A DNA stretch of 64,000 nucleotides from Streptoverticillium olivoreticuli subsp. olivoreticuli (GCF_003391135.1 NZ_CP031455.1:5006001-5070000), one strand, 5' to 3'. Counted from the first letter of the stretch, positions 1-8,392 are shown. Notes: generated by a model from the letters alone, not told the origin. Translations and numbers: made by a program.

Positions 1-1142
1 TCGGCGAACGAAGCCTGGTAGGCGGCGAACTGGGCGCGCTCCTCGTCGACCAGCGCGTGGCCGTCGGCGTAGATGTGCTCGAAGATCGCCATGTTGTCGG
101 GGTCCGGCATGGTCCGGACGACGTCGCGCACCCGCTTGGCGAGCGCGTCGGACTCGGTCTCCAGGGCGGTGAAGAACGCCTCGTCGGCGAGGCCCCCGCG
201 CTCCAGGTAGGTCCGCACCCGCAGGATCGGGTCCTTCGCCTCCCACAGCTCGCGCTCCTCGTCCCGGCGGTACTTCGTCGGGTCGTCGGAGGTGGTGTGG
301 GCACCCATGCGGTACGTGAACGCCTCGACCAGCGTGGGCCCCTGGCCCGTGCGGGCGCGCTCCAGGGCGGCCTTGGTGACCGCCAGCACGGCGAGCACGT
401 CGTTGCCGTCGACCCGCACGCCCGGGAAGCCGTAGCCCTGCGCGCGCTGGTAGAGCGGGACGCGGGTCTGCTTCTCGGTCGGCTCGGAGATGGCCCACTG
501 GTTGTTCTGGCAGAAGAAGACGACCGGCGCGTTGTAGACGGCCGAGAAGGTGAACGCCTCCGCCACGTCGCCCTGGCTGGACGCGCCGTCGCCGAAGTAG
601 GCGATCACGGCGGAGTCGGCGCCGTCCTTGGCCACCCCCATGGCGTAACCGGTCGCGTGCAGCGCCTGCGAGCCGATGACGATCGTGTAGAGGTGGAAGT
701 TGTTCTCGTTGGGGTCCCAGCCGCCGTGGTTCACACCGCGGAACATGCCGAGCAGGTTGGTGGGGTCGACCCCGCGGCACCAGGCGACGCCGTGCTCGCG
801 GTAGGTCGGGAAGACGTAGTCGTCCGGGCGGGTGGCCCGGCCGGAACCGATCTGCGCGGCCTCCTGGCCGAGCAGCGAGGCCCACAGGCCCAGTTCGCCC
901 TGGCGCTGCAGGGTGGTCGCCTCGGCGTCGAACCGCCGGGTCAGCACCATGTCCCGGTACAGGCCGCGGAGTTCCTCGGGCGTCAGGTCGATGGAGTAGT
1001 CGGGGTGCTCGACCCGCTCGCCCTCCGGCGTCAGCAGCTGTACGAGCTCGGGCTCGCCGGCCCGCGCCGCGCCGCCCTTGGCTCCGGCGCGCTTGCTGCT
1101 GCCCCGGCGCGGCTTGCGCGCGGCAGTGCTGTCCACAGTCAC
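1..1142 (-). CDS. pdhA: 2-oxoacid (pyruvate-type) dehydrogenase E1 alpha, 3' end off the window
   Basis: Thiamine-diphosphate-dependent E1 alpha subunit, which decarboxylates a 2-oxoacid (probably pyruvate) and passes the acyl group to E2 lipoate. About 380 residues are visible from a GTG start at 1142 and the C-terminus runs off the left edge; the family is about 380-400 residues, so it is nearly complete. The GDGASSQGD...NN TPP-binding motif and a YRMGAHTTSDDP segment are clear. The start is supported by GGAGGA six bases upstream. The N-terminal 30 residues are a basic, Ala/Ser-rich tail. It is clearly different in sequence from the bkdA copy at 16.7-17.8 kb, so the organism has at least two E1 alpha paralogues. 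In S. coelicolor the equivalent has also been called bkdA2, so the substrate is not certain. Confidence 0.85.
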   Translation of the reverse strand, partial: MTVDSTAARKPRRGSSKRAGAKGGAARAGEPELVQLLTPEGERVEHPDYSIDLTPEELRGLYRDMVLTRRFDAEATTLQRQGELGLWASLLGQEAAQIGSGRATRPDDYVFPTYREHGVAWCRGVDPTNLLGMFRGVNHGGWDPNENNFHLYTIVIGSQALHATGYAMGVAKDGADSAVIAYFGDGASSQGDVAEAFTFSAVYNAPVVFFCQNNQWAISEPTEKQTRVPLYQRAQGYGFPGVRVDGNDVLAVLAVTKAALERARTGQGPTLVEAFTYRMGAHTTSDDPTKYRRDEERELWEAKDPILRVRTYLERGGLADEAFFTALETESDALAKRVRDVVRTMPDPDNMAIFEHIYADGHALVDEERAQFAAYQASFA

Positions 1143-1221
1143 GTGTGCTCCTCCGTCTGTCCGGCCCCCGGGGTCGCCGGTGGCCGGAGGGGGTCCCCCC
1201 GCCGTGAGGCAGGGGAATGCT

Positions 1222-1274
1222 CGCCCGGTTCCCGACGGCACACGGGGTGGGTGTGCCGAGGCCGGAACCGGGCG
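1222..1274 (-). other. long hairpin in the pdhA leader
   Basis: Outer arms CGCCCGGTTCC (1222-1232) and GGAACCGGGCG (1264-1274) are perfect complements, and inner arms GGCACAC (1237-1243) and GTGTGCC (1251-1257) are also perfect. It lies 80-130 bases upstream of the pdhA start, so it would sit in the 5' leader if transcription begins near the AT-rich patch. It may be an attenuator-like structure or an upstream terminator. No known riboswitch class was recognised. Confidence 0.5.
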
Positions 1275-1361
1275 TGACAGGTGCCCCGGCCAAAGGCCTG
1301 CAATAAGCACGTTACCCAGAAGGCCGCATTCCTGCGAAACCCCGCCTGACCTGCAATTTTG

Positions 1362-1375
1362 CTTGGATTTCCAAG
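1362..1375. promoter_or_regulatory. palindrome CTTGGATTTCCAAG, candidate operator
   Basis: Perfect 6-bp arms CTTGGA/TCCAAG separated by TT, inside the only AT-rich patch of the pdhA/response-regulator intergenic region. Position and symmetry fit a repressor or activator site for a dimeric protein; which one is unknown. Confidence 0.4.
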
Positions 1376-1486
1376 TAAATCGAGAAAGCGGGACAACGCT
1401 CCTGGTCACGTCCTTGTGAGCACAGCCCTGCGGGCTGCCGGAACGACCGCACGTTATCCCGGAGGACAAGAGCAGGGGAAGAGTTG

Positions 1487-2164
1487 GTGTGTGAGACTGT
1501 GACTGTGCCCGAACAACGAAAAATCACGGTATTTCTGCTCGACGACCACGAAGTGGTCCGCCGCGGGGTGCACGAGATGCTCTCCGTGGAGGAGGACATC
1601 GAGGTCGTGGGCGAGGCCGGTACGGCCGCGGACGCCTTGGTGCGCATTCCCGCGACGCGGCCCGACGTCGCCGTTCTGGACGTTCGCCTTCCGGATGGCA
1701 GCGGAGTGGAAGTCTGCCGGGAAATCCGTTCCCAGGATCAGAACATCAAATGCCTGATGCTCACCTCCTTCGCGGATGACGAGGCGCTCTTCGACGCCAT
1801 CATGGCGGGCGCGTCCGGTTACGTACTGAAAGCGATCCGTGGCAATGAGCTGCTCTCGGCCGTACGGGACGTGGCGGCCGGGAAATCCCTGCTCGACCCG
1901 GTGGCGACCGCCCGGGTGCTGGAGCGGCTGCGCGACGGCAAGGACCCCAAGGGCGACGACCGGATGGCGAACCTGACCGACCAGGAGCGCCGCATCCTCG
2001 ACCTGATCGGCGAGGGGATGACCAACCGCGCCATCGGCGAGCGGCTGCACCTCGCCGAGAAGACCATCAAGAACTACGTCTCCAGCCTGCTGTCCAAGCT
2101 GGGCATGGAGCGGCGCTCCCAGGCGGCCGCCTATGTGGCCCGCATGCAGGCCCAGAAGCGCTGA
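1487..2164 (+). CDS. NarL/FixJ (DevR-like) response regulator
   Basis: DNA-binding response regulator of 225 residues. The receiver domain occupies about residues 11-130, with the acidic pair D19-D20, the probable phosphorylation site D65 (VAVLD) and the conserved Lys in YVLKAI. A LuxR-type helix-turn-helix follows at about residues 155-215 (LTDQERRILDLIGEG...KTIKNYVSSLLSKL). GTG 1487 was chosen because AGGGGAAG lies five bases upstream; TTG 1484 and GTG 1499 are alternatives. No histidine kinase is adjacent, so it is an orphan in this window. It diverges from pdhA across a 344-bp region and could bind there, but this is inference. Confidence 0.85.
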   Translation: MCETVTVPEQRKITVFLLDDHEVVRRGVHEMLSVEEDIEVVGEAGTAADALVRIPATRPDVAVLDVRLPDGSGVEVCREIRSQDQNIKCLMLTSFADDEALFDAIMAGASGYVLKAIRGNELLSAVRDVAAGKSLLDPVATARVLERLRDGKDPKGDDRMANLTDQERRILDLIGEGMTNRAIGERLHLAEKTIKNYVSSLLSKLGMERRSQAAAYVARMQAQKR

Positions 2165-2232
2165 AACCGCCGTTTTCCCCGTTTCGGGACCAACGTCCCC
2201 CGGCACAGGGCCGGGTGCCCCTAGGGGCGGGT

Positions 2233-2256
2233 GACACCACCGGGCACAGTGGTGTC
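2233..2256. promoter_or_regulatory. 8-bp inverted repeat abutting a start codon
   Basis: GACACCAC (2233-2240) and GTGGTGTC (2249-2256) are perfect inverted copies around eight bases, and the second arm touches the ATG at 2257. It occupies the place of the ribosome binding site. It could be an operator or an RNA hairpin controlling translation. Confidence 0.4.
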
Positions 2257-2709
2257 ATGCTCACCGCGCCCACCGGGCCCCTCGACGGACACGACGAATA
2301 CCGAGCGCTCGAACTGCTCGGCCGCATGCCCTACGGCAGGCTCTCCGTGAGCATGCGCGCGCTGCCCTTCGTCACCGTCGCCCGGCACATCGTGTCCGGC
2401 CGCTCGGTGATCCTGCGGATGCACGCCGGATTCGGCTACGCCCAGGCCTGCGACGGGAACGTCGTCGCGTACGGCGCCGACAATCTCAGCAATCGCCGCG
2501 AGGGCGACGAGGACGTCTGGACCGTGCAATTCGTGGGCACCGCACGGCTCTTCACGCCGTCGCCCGTCGATCTGGAACTCTTCGGCCGGCCCCCGCGCGC
2601 CGCGGACGACGCGCCCTTCATTCCCGAATACCTGTGCATCGAACCGCAGTTCATCACTCTGCATCACCTCGAAGGCGTCCCCGCGCGACAGGTCGCGCAC
2701 TCCGCCTGA
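2257..2709 (+). CDS. pyridoxamine 5'-phosphate oxidase-like split-barrel protein
   Basis: A 150-residue protein resembling the pyridoxamine-phosphate-oxidase-related split-barrel family: GRMPYGRLSVSMRALPFVTVARHIV near the N-terminus, then FGYAQACDGNVVAYGADN and VWTVQFVGTARLF. Members bind flavin or F420, or have lost the cofactor; I cannot tell which here. ATG 2257 is chosen as the first strong start after an inverted repeat. A GTG at 2215 would add 14 residues that look unlike the family. No clear Shine-Dalgarno is present, so it may be leaderless or structurally controlled. The next gene starts 16 bases downstream on the same strand, suggesting co-transcription. Confidence 0.7.
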   Translation: MLTAPTGPLDGHDEYRALELLGRMPYGRLSVSMRALPFVTVARHIVSGRSVILRMHAGFGYAQACDGNVVAYGADNLSNRREGDEDVWTVQFVGTARLFTPSPVDLELFGRPPRAADDAPFIPEYLCIEPQFITLHHLEGVPARQVAHSA

Positions 2710-2724
2710 TCTAACATTTGGAGC

Positions 2725-3894
2725 GTGCCGCGCTCACTTGTCTCCCCGCTCGCCGCCACCACCGTTCACAGCGGAACCGGCGGGGACGGCGGACTTCAGG
2801 CGCCGGGCAACGGCACGCTGCACGCCCTGCTGCGGCGGTACGGCAACACCGGTACGCCGCTGGCGTGCGTCCCCCTGACCGAGGGCCTGCTCAACCGCGG
2901 TTACCGCCTCACCGCCACGCGCGGGACCTTCTTCCTCAAGCACCACCTCGACGGCGACCACGCGGCCATCGCCCGCCAGCACAGCGTCACCCTGCGGCTG
3001 GCCGCGCTCGGCCTGCCCGTCGCCCCGCCGGTCGCCGACGCCGACGGCTCCACCGTGACCGTCCTGGACGGCCGCTGCTACGCCCTGCACCCCTGGGTCG
3101 AGGGCCGCCACCACGACGGCGGCGAACTGACCCGCACCCAGTCCCGCCGCCTGGGCACGCTCCTGGGCCAGGTGCACACCTGCCTGGCGAAGGTCTGCCC
3201 GCAAGAGCCCTCCGACGCCCCGGGCGGGCCCGAGAAGGGCCCTGGTGGGGCTTCTGCGGGCCCGGGGGGCCGGGGTGGGCTCCGGCGGCCCCAGCGCCCC
3301 TCCGGGGAGCCCGAGGGGGCCTGTCAGGACGCCTCGGCGGATCCGCAGGACACATACGCCCTCATCGAGGAGCTCCTCGCGCTCGTGCGGCGCAGTCCCC
3401 GCGACTCCTTCGACGAGCTCGCCGAGCACCGGCTCGTCGAGCGCCGCGCCCTGCTGGAGCGCCACGCGCACCGCCGGCCGGCCGCCGCGCCCGCCCGCGG
3501 GTGGGTGCACGGCGACTTCCACCCGCTCAACCTCCTCTACCGCGGCGGCGAGCCCGCGGCGATCATCGACTGGGACCGCCTGGGCGTCCAGCCCCGCGCC
3601 GAGGAGGCCGTACGGGCCGCAGTGATCTTCTTCCTGCGGCCCGACGGCACGCTGGACCTCGCGAAGATACGTCCCTACGCGCGCGCGTACCGGCGTGCTT
3701 CCGGCGCCGGTACGGCCGAACTGGCGGCCGCGGTGCACCGGGTGTGGTGGGAGCGGCTCAACGACTTCTGGATGCTGCGCTGGCGCTATCAGCTCGGCGA
3801 CCACCGCGCCGACCCCGGCTTCCCCGCGTCGGCGGCGCTGGCCGTGTGGTGGACGCGGGCCTACGGCTCCGTGCGCGACGCCTTCACGGACTGA
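2725..3894 (+). CDS. aminoglycoside phosphotransferase/choline kinase-fold protein
   Basis: A 389-residue protein of the APH/choline kinase superfamily. The catalytic loop HGDFHPLN (residues 262-269) and the metal-binding IIDWDRLG (280-287) are intact, so small-molecule phosphotransfer is likely; the substrate is unknown. GTG 2725 is preceded by TTGGAG. Between the N-lobe and C-lobe (about residues 155-207) is a low-complexity Gly/Pro/Glu insertion not expected in the fold. The final stop overlaps a terminator hairpin. It follows the split-barrel gene by 15 bases and converges on a Ser/Thr kinase gene. It should not be read as a resistance gene from the family name alone. Confidence 0.75.
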   Translation: MPRSLVSPLAATTVHSGTGGDGGLQAPGNGTLHALLRRYGNTGTPLACVPLTEGLLNRGYRLTATRGTFFLKHHLDGDHAAIARQHSVTLRLAALGLPVAPPVADADGSTVTVLDGRCYALHPWVEGRHHDGGELTRTQSRRLGTLLGQVHTCLAKVCPQEPSDAPGGPEKGPGGASAGPGGRGGLRRPQRPSGEPEGACQDASADPQDTYALIEELLALVRRSPRDSFDELAEHRLVERRALLERHAHRRPAAAPARGWVHGDFHPLNLLYRGGEPAAIIDWDRLGVQPRAEEAVRAAVIFFLRPDGTLDLAKIRPYARAYRRASGAGTAELAAAVHRVWWERLNDFWMLRWRYQLGDHRADPGFPASAALAVWWTRAYGSVRDAFTD

Positions 3895-3922
3895 GCCCGC
3901 TCCCCCTGAGGGAAACGGGCTC
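3893..3922. terminator. bidirectional terminator hairpin between convergent genes
   Basis: GAGCCCG (3893-3899) pairs with CGGGCTC (3916-3922), with an inner TCCC/GGGA stem. It overlaps the stop codon of the phosphotransferase-fold gene and lies just beyond the stop of the opposing kinase. Confidence 0.55.
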
Positions 3923-3940
3923 GGTCGGTGTGCCGTGCGC

Positions 3941-5554
3941 TCAGCCGCCCAGGTTGCCCTGGACGGTGTTGCCGGTGGTCGTACCCGGCGGCGTCGGGTG
4001 CTCGGTCGGGGGCTTCCCGTCGTCCGTCGGCTTGGTCGTCGGGTCGACCGGCGGCGTCGGGTTGCCCGTGGGACCGGTCGTCGGGTCGGTCGTCGGGTTC
4101 TTCGTGCGGTGGTTCCGGGTCGGCTGGTCGGTCGGCTCGTCGTTCCCGCCGCCCGTCGAGTCGGAGGTCCGGTCGCGACCGCCGGTGGTGTCCCCGCCGG
4201 GCTGGGCGCCACGGGAGCTGTGCTGGCTGGGGGTCTCGCCACTGGAAGGCGTGCCGGGCGCGGACGGGCCGGTGGACGTCTTGTCGGTCTGCTTGGTGTC
4301 GTTGCTGGCGCCCGACTTGCTCTGATTCACCGCGTAGACCACGCCCACCGCGATCGCGATCACCGCGAGCACGGCGACCAGCACCATCTTGCCCCTGCCG
4401 CCGCCACCGTCGCCCCGGCCCCGGCCGCCGTGGCCGCCGTTGTAGCCGTCGAAGCCGCCGTCGTCGCCGTTGCGGGACGGGATGAGCGGCTGCTGCGAGG
4501 TGTCGCCGTGCAGCGGGTGCGGCATGGCGGTGGTGCCCGCCATGCCGGCGCCCATGCCGAGGGCCTGGGTGGCGGCGGTGGCGTGCGCGACCGGGCCGGT
4601 GTCCCAGGCGCCCGTGTGGGCACCCGCGTCGTGCAGCATCTGGAGCGCGTACTGCACCAGCCCGCGCATCTCCTCCGCGCTCTGGAACCGGTCGTCCGGG
4701 TCCTTCGCGAGGGAGCGCATGACCAGCCCGTCGAGCTCCGGCGGCACGCTGCCGAGGACCTGCGAGGGCGGTACGGGATTGTCCTGGACGTGCTGGTAGA
4801 CCACCGACAGCGGGGTCTCACCGGTGAACGGCGGACGGAGTGCCAGCAGTTCGTACAGCAGGCAGCCGGTGGCGTAGAGGTCCGAGCGCGCGTCGACCGT
4901 CTTGCCGAGCGCCTGCTCGGGCGAGAGGTACTGCGGGGTGCCCATGACCATGCCGGTCTGCGTCATGGTGGACGCCGCGCCGTGCAGGGCACGGGCGATG
5001 CCGAAGTCCATGACCTTGACGGCGCCGTTGTTGGTGATGATCACGTTGGCGGGCTTGATGTCACGGTGCACGATGCCGTGCTGGTGGCTGTAGGCCAGCG
5101 CCTCCAGCACACCCGCGACGATGATCAGCGCCTGCTCCGGCGGCGGAGCCTCGGCGTTCAGCAACAGGTCGCGGATAGTGCGACCTTCAACCAACTCCAT
5201 GACGATGTACGGCACGACGTTGCGGCCGACGACGTCCTCGCCGGAGTCGTAAACCGCGACCACCGCATGGTGGTTGAGCCCGGCCACGGACTGTGCCTCG
5301 CGGGTGAAGCGCGCCTTCGAGACCGGGTCCTCGGCGAGGTCGGCGCGGAGCAGCTTCACCGCGACCGTGCGGCCGAGTCTTACGTCCTCGGCGGCGAACA
5401 CCTCTGCCATGCCACCGCGCCCGAGTCGGTGGGTGAGGCGGTAGCGGCCGTCGCCGACCAGCCCGCCGTTACCCCACATTTCAGGCACATCGGGCATACC
5501 GCCCCCGTTGGCGTCAGGGTCGGATGGACCCTGGGCGCTCTGCGTCTGTGCCAT
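3941..5554 (-). CDS. transmembrane Ser/Thr protein kinase with Pro/Thr-rich exterior
   Basis: Receptor-like Hanks-type kinase of 537 residues. The kinase domain spans about residues 36-300: glycine loop GRGGMAEVF, ATP-anchoring K67, catalytic HRD at 163-165 and DFG at 183-185, and an activation loop rich in Thr (STMTQTGMVMGTPQYLSPEQ). A Gly/Arg-rich linker leads to one membrane helix at about 388-411. The extracellular tail of about 125 residues is almost entirely Pro, Thr, Gly, Asp and Lys, with no PASTA repeat. It is divergent from the kinase at 5854 and the two share activation-loop sequence, so they look like an old duplication. The substrate is unknown. Confidence 0.9.
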   Translation of the reverse strand: MAQTQSAQGPSDPDANGGGMPDVPEMWGNGGLVGDGRYRLTHRLGRGGMAEVFAAEDVRLGRTVAVKLLRADLAEDPVSKARFTREAQSVAGLNHHAVVAVYDSGEDVVGRNVVPYIVMELVEGRTIRDLLLNAEAPPPEQALIIVAGVLEALAYSHQHGIVHRDIKPANVIITNNGAVKVMDFGIARALHGAASTMTQTGMVMGTPQYLSPEQALGKTVDARSDLYATGCLLYELLALRPPFTGETPLSVVYQHVQDNPVPPSQVLGSVPPELDGLVMRSLAKDPDDRFQSAEEMRGLVQYALQMLHDAGAHTGAWDTGPVAHATAATQALGMGAGMAGTTAMPHPLHGDTSQQPLIPSRNGDDGGFDGYNGGHGGRGRGDGGGGRGKMVLVAVLAVIAIAVGVVYAVNQSKSGASNDTKQTDKTSTGPSAPGTPSSGETPSQHSSRGAQPGGDTTGGRDRTSDSTGGGNDEPTDQPTRNHRTKNPTTDPTTGPTGNPTPPVDPTTKPTDDGKPPTEHPTPPGTTTGNTVQGNLGG

Positions 5555-5853
5555 CAGTCCTCGCCGTCGTGTCTGGCCGCTGCGCGTGGGAGGCGCTGCG
5601 CGGGGAAAACGGTCTTCCGCTAAGGCACGCTACAGGCTCCGCGCCGCGCGCCGGTCCGGGATGGACGCGCTATCAAACCTGTACGGGCGTGAGCAAGGCA
5701 AATCTCGTGACGGCTTGTCGCTCATCCCGTCACGGAACGGGCACGCGGCTTGACGTGCCCGCGCCCTCGGGCAGACTTGGCCGGGATATACCCACGAGCC
5801 GGCCCGATCCGGACCAGTACAGCAGGCAGTGCGCCCAAGGGGGAAGCAGAACA
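5555..5853. other. divergent promoter region between two Ser/Thr kinase genes
   Basis: About 300 bases without a gene. One plausible promoter for the rightward kinase is listed separately. I see no convincing promoter for the leftward kinase and no strong palindrome. Confidence 0.5.
5750..5777 (+). promoter_or_regulatory. candidate promoter for the rightward kinase
   Basis: TTGACG (5750-5755) and CAGACT (5772-5777) are separated by 16 bases, resembling a vegetative Streptomyces promoter. Transcription would start about 70 bases before the ATG at 5854. Assigned by eye only. Confidence 0.4.
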
Positions 5854-7560
5854 ATGAGCCAGGACGGCGCACAAGGCCGCTATGCGGGCCGGTCGGTAGG
5901 CGGTGGCCGGTACCAGCTGCGCGACCTCCTCGGCGAGGGCGGCATGGCCTCCGTGCACCTGGCCTACGACAGCGTTCTGGACCGCCAGGTCGCCATCAAG
6001 ACCCTGCACACGGAGCTCGGGCGCGAGGCGTCCTTCCGCGAGCGGTTCCGGCGCGAGGCCCAGGCCGTCGCCAAGCTCACACACACCAACATCGTCTCGG
6101 TATTCGATACGGGCGAGGACGACCTGGACGGGTCGACCATGCCGTACATCGTCATGGAGTACGTCGAGGGCCAGCCGCTGCGCTCGGTGCTCGACGCCGA
6201 CGTCCGGCAGTACGGCGCCATGCCCGCCGAGAAGGCGCTGAAGATCACCGCCGATGTGCTGGCGGCCCTCGAGGTCAGCCACGAGATGGGCCTGGTCCAC
6301 CGCGACATCAAGCCCGGCAACGTGATGATGACCAAGCGCAACGTGGTCAAGGTCATGGACTTCGGCATCGCGCGCGCCATGCAGTCCGGCGTCACCTCCA
6401 TGACGCAGACCGGCATGGTCGTGGGCACCCCGCAGTACCTCTCGCCCGAGCAGGCGCTCGGGCGCGGCGTGGACGCCCGCTCCGACCTTTATTCGGTCGG
6501 CATCATGCTCTTCGAGCTGCTGACCGGGCGGCTGCCCTTCGACGCGGACTCCCCGCTGGCCATCGCGTACGCGCACGTCCAGGAGGAGCCGGTCGCGCCG
6601 TCCACGATCAACCGCTCGATCCCGCCGGCCGTCGACGCGCTGGTGGCCCGTGCGCTGAAGAAGAACCCGAACGAGCGCTTCCCGAGCGCCGAGTCCATGC
6701 GCGACGAGTGTGCGCGCGTGGTGGGCACCGCCCAGTCCGCGGCCTCGCCGATGATCGTCGCGGGCGGCCCGCCGGCCCGCAGCGGCGCGGGCGTGGGCTC
6801 CGCCGTCTTCCCCCCGGTCGACCAGCAGGCACCGGCGCCGGGCCCGCAGGGCGTCCAGATGCCGTACCAGGCGCCCGCCCAGAGCCCGTACGGCGGCGGC
6901 TACGGCCCCTCCACGCCCCCGCCGGGCCCGGTGGGCTACCCGACCCCCGCCCAGCCCTTCCAGGGCGGTCAGAGCGGCCAGGGGACCCCTCCGCCGTACT
7001 CCGCTCCCGCCCCGGCCCCGAGCAGCGGTGGTGGCAGGAGCAACAAGCCGGTGCTCATCGGCTCCGCCGTCGTCGCCGTGCTCGCGGTCATCGGCGTGAT
7101 CGCGGCGATCTCGCTGAACGGCAAAAGCGACGACTCCGGCAACCAGGCGAACGGCAAGCAGTCCCAGTCGCCCGTCACGGCCGCCCCGGTGGGCGGATCC
7201 GGTTCCGGCGGCTCCGCGGGCGGGTCCACCTCGGGCGGCGGCACCGGTGGCACGCAGTCGCAGCACAAAGAGGGCGACAAGACGAAGACCATCGACAAGC
7301 AGAAGTGCACCAACGCCTACGACTACTACAACGACAAGACGAAGAAGACGGCGCCCAACTTCAGCTACTTCTACGTCGACTCGGTCAAGGCGTGCCTCCA
7401 GGCAGCGGGCTGGAAGTACCGCGTCGACGTGCAGCCCGAGAACACCTGGGGCAAGGGGACGGTGCTCAGCCAGACGCCCAAGGAGGGCGACCCCTTCGAC
7501 CCGAAGTCGCCGAGCGACGAGTTCGTGCTGACCGTGTCGACGGGTGACCCGGCCTCGTAA
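5854..7560 (+). CDS. transmembrane Ser/Thr protein kinase with a single PASTA-like domain
   Basis: Hanks-type kinase of 568 residues. Kinase domain about 18-285 with glycine loop GEGGMASVH, K49, HRD at 149-151, DFG at 169-171 and activation loop SMTQTGMVVGTPQYLSPEQ. A Pro/Gly/Gln-rich linker leads to a membrane helix at about 397-420. After a Gly/Ser spacer the exterior ends in one PASTA-like unit (about 485-568: AGWKYRVDVQPENTWGKGTVLSQTPKEGDPF), which in this family senses cell-wall fragments or helps dimerise. ATG 5854 has AAGGGGGAAG upstream. A 19-bp perfect hairpin terminates it. Confidence 0.9.
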   Translation: MSQDGAQGRYAGRSVGGGRYQLRDLLGEGGMASVHLAYDSVLDRQVAIKTLHTELGREASFRERFRREAQAVAKLTHTNIVSVFDTGEDDLDGSTMPYIVMEYVEGQPLRSVLDADVRQYGAMPAEKALKITADVLAALEVSHEMGLVHRDIKPGNVMMTKRNVVKVMDFGIARAMQSGVTSMTQTGMVVGTPQYLSPEQALGRGVDARSDLYSVGIMLFELLTGRLPFDADSPLAIAYAHVQEEPVAPSTINRSIPPAVDALVARALKKNPNERFPSAESMRDECARVVGTAQSAASPMIVAGGPPARSGAGVGSAVFPPVDQQAPAPGPQGVQMPYQAPAQSPYGGGYGPSTPPPGPVGYPTPAQPFQGGQSGQGTPPPYSAPAPAPSSGGGRSNKPVLIGSAVVAVLAVIGVIAAISLNGKSDDSGNQANGKQSQSPVTAAPVGGSGSGGSAGGSTSGGGTGGTQSQHKEGDKTKTIDKQKCTNAYDYYNDKTKKTAPNFSYFYVDSVKACLQAAGWKYRVDVQPENTWGKGTVLSQTPKEGDPFDPKSPSDEFVLTVSTGDPAS

Positions 7561-7579
7561 TGCCGTGACCGCCGCAGTG

Positions 7580-7624
7580 CACGTGTGCCCGGTACGCCCT
7601 TGAGAGGCGTACCGGGCACACGTG
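7580..7624. terminator. 19-bp perfect terminator hairpin
   Basis: CACGTGTGCCCGGTACGCC (7580-7598) and its exact reverse complement (7606-7624) flank a 7-base loop. It lies between the convergent kinase and bpa genes. A second, shorter palindrome GTGCGGGCCCGCAC at 7633-7646 may serve the bpa side. Confidence 0.85.
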
Positions 7625-7660
7625 CGTGCGGGGTGCGGGCCCGCACGGCGGGCTCCGGAT

Positions 7661-8239
7661 CTACAGATACGGGCCGGAGCGCGCACCGCCGTGCTGGTGG
7701 CCGTCCTCGTCGTCGTCACCGAGGATGCCGGGCGGGAGCGCCCTGCGCATCTGCTCCAACTGCGCCCGTGCCGCCATCTGCTGGGCGAACAGCGTGGTCT
7801 GGATGCCGTGGAAGAGACCCTCCAGCCAGCCGACCAACTGTGCCTGCGCGATCCGCAGTTCGGCCTCGGTGGGGATCGTCTCGTCGGTGAAGGGGAGCGA
7901 CAGGCGCTCCAGCTCCTCCACCAGCTCGGGCGCGAGCCCGTCCTCCAGCTCCCTGACGGAGCTGTGGTGGATCTCCTTGAGGCGCACCCGGCTCGCCTCG
8001 TCCAGAGGAGCGGCCCTGACCTCCTCCAGCAGTTGCTTGATCATGCTGCCGATGCGCATGACCTTGGCGGGCTGTTCGACCATCTCCGTCACCGGGACCT
8101 CGCGCGACTCGTCGTCACCCTCCCCGCCGCCGGGGCTGGCGCTGCCGAGAGCCATGCCGTCGGGCCCTACGACCAGGACCTGCGGGCTCTCTTGCGACCG
8201 TTCGTTCCTCGGCATATCCATGCCGCCATTCTCTCGCAC
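7661..8239 (-). CDS. bpa: bacterial proteasome activator Bpa (PafE-like)
   Basis: A 192-residue, mostly helical protein of the Bpa/PafE family, an ATP-independent ring that opens the gate of the 20S proteasome and delivers unfolded substrates. The C-terminal GPYL tail corresponds to the GQYL-type gate-opening motif that docks into the alpha ring. The central helices (about 55-165) contain EIHHSSVRELEDGLAPELVEELERL-type sequence typical of the family. GTG 8239 is preferred because GGGGG lies seven bases upstream; ATG 8221 is an alternative. It sits downstream of the kinase pair in convergent orientation; no proteasome subunit is in the window. Confidence 0.85.
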   Translation of the reverse strand: MRENGGMDMPRNERSQESPQVLVVGPDGMALGSASPGGGEGDDESREVPVTEMVEQPAKVMRIGSMIKQLLEEVRAAPLDEASRVRLKEIHHSSVRELEDGLAPELVEELERLSLPFTDETIPTEAELRIAQAQLVGWLEGLFHGIQTTLFAQQMAARAQLEQMRRALPPGILGDDDEDGHQHGGARSGPYL

Positions 8240-8392
8240 ATGTGATTTCCCCCTGTTGATGCCCCCGTACACGCCTGATCCACCGTGCCACACGCCCTGC
8301 CGCGCGCCCCTTTTTCACTACGCGCGCCGTTCAACCGGTTTCCGCACCACCGGCCGTCCGGCGACCGGGAAACCTCTGCCCGGGGCGCACCC

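Larger units (their letters stand above)
1143..1486. other. divergent promoter region between pdhA and a response regulator gene
   Basis: About 340 bases with no supportable gene. It holds a long hairpin (1222-1274) and a 14-bp palindrome in an unusually AT-rich patch around 1350-1385, both listed separately. The promoters for both flanking genes must lie here; the AT-rich patch is the most likely core for pdhA. Confidence 0.6.

Noticed and set aside
2725..3894. Antibiotic resistance gene (aminoglycoside phosphotransferase)
   Set aside because: The fold is widespread for many substrates and the core location suggests a housekeeping kinase; nothing points to an aminoglycoside substrate.
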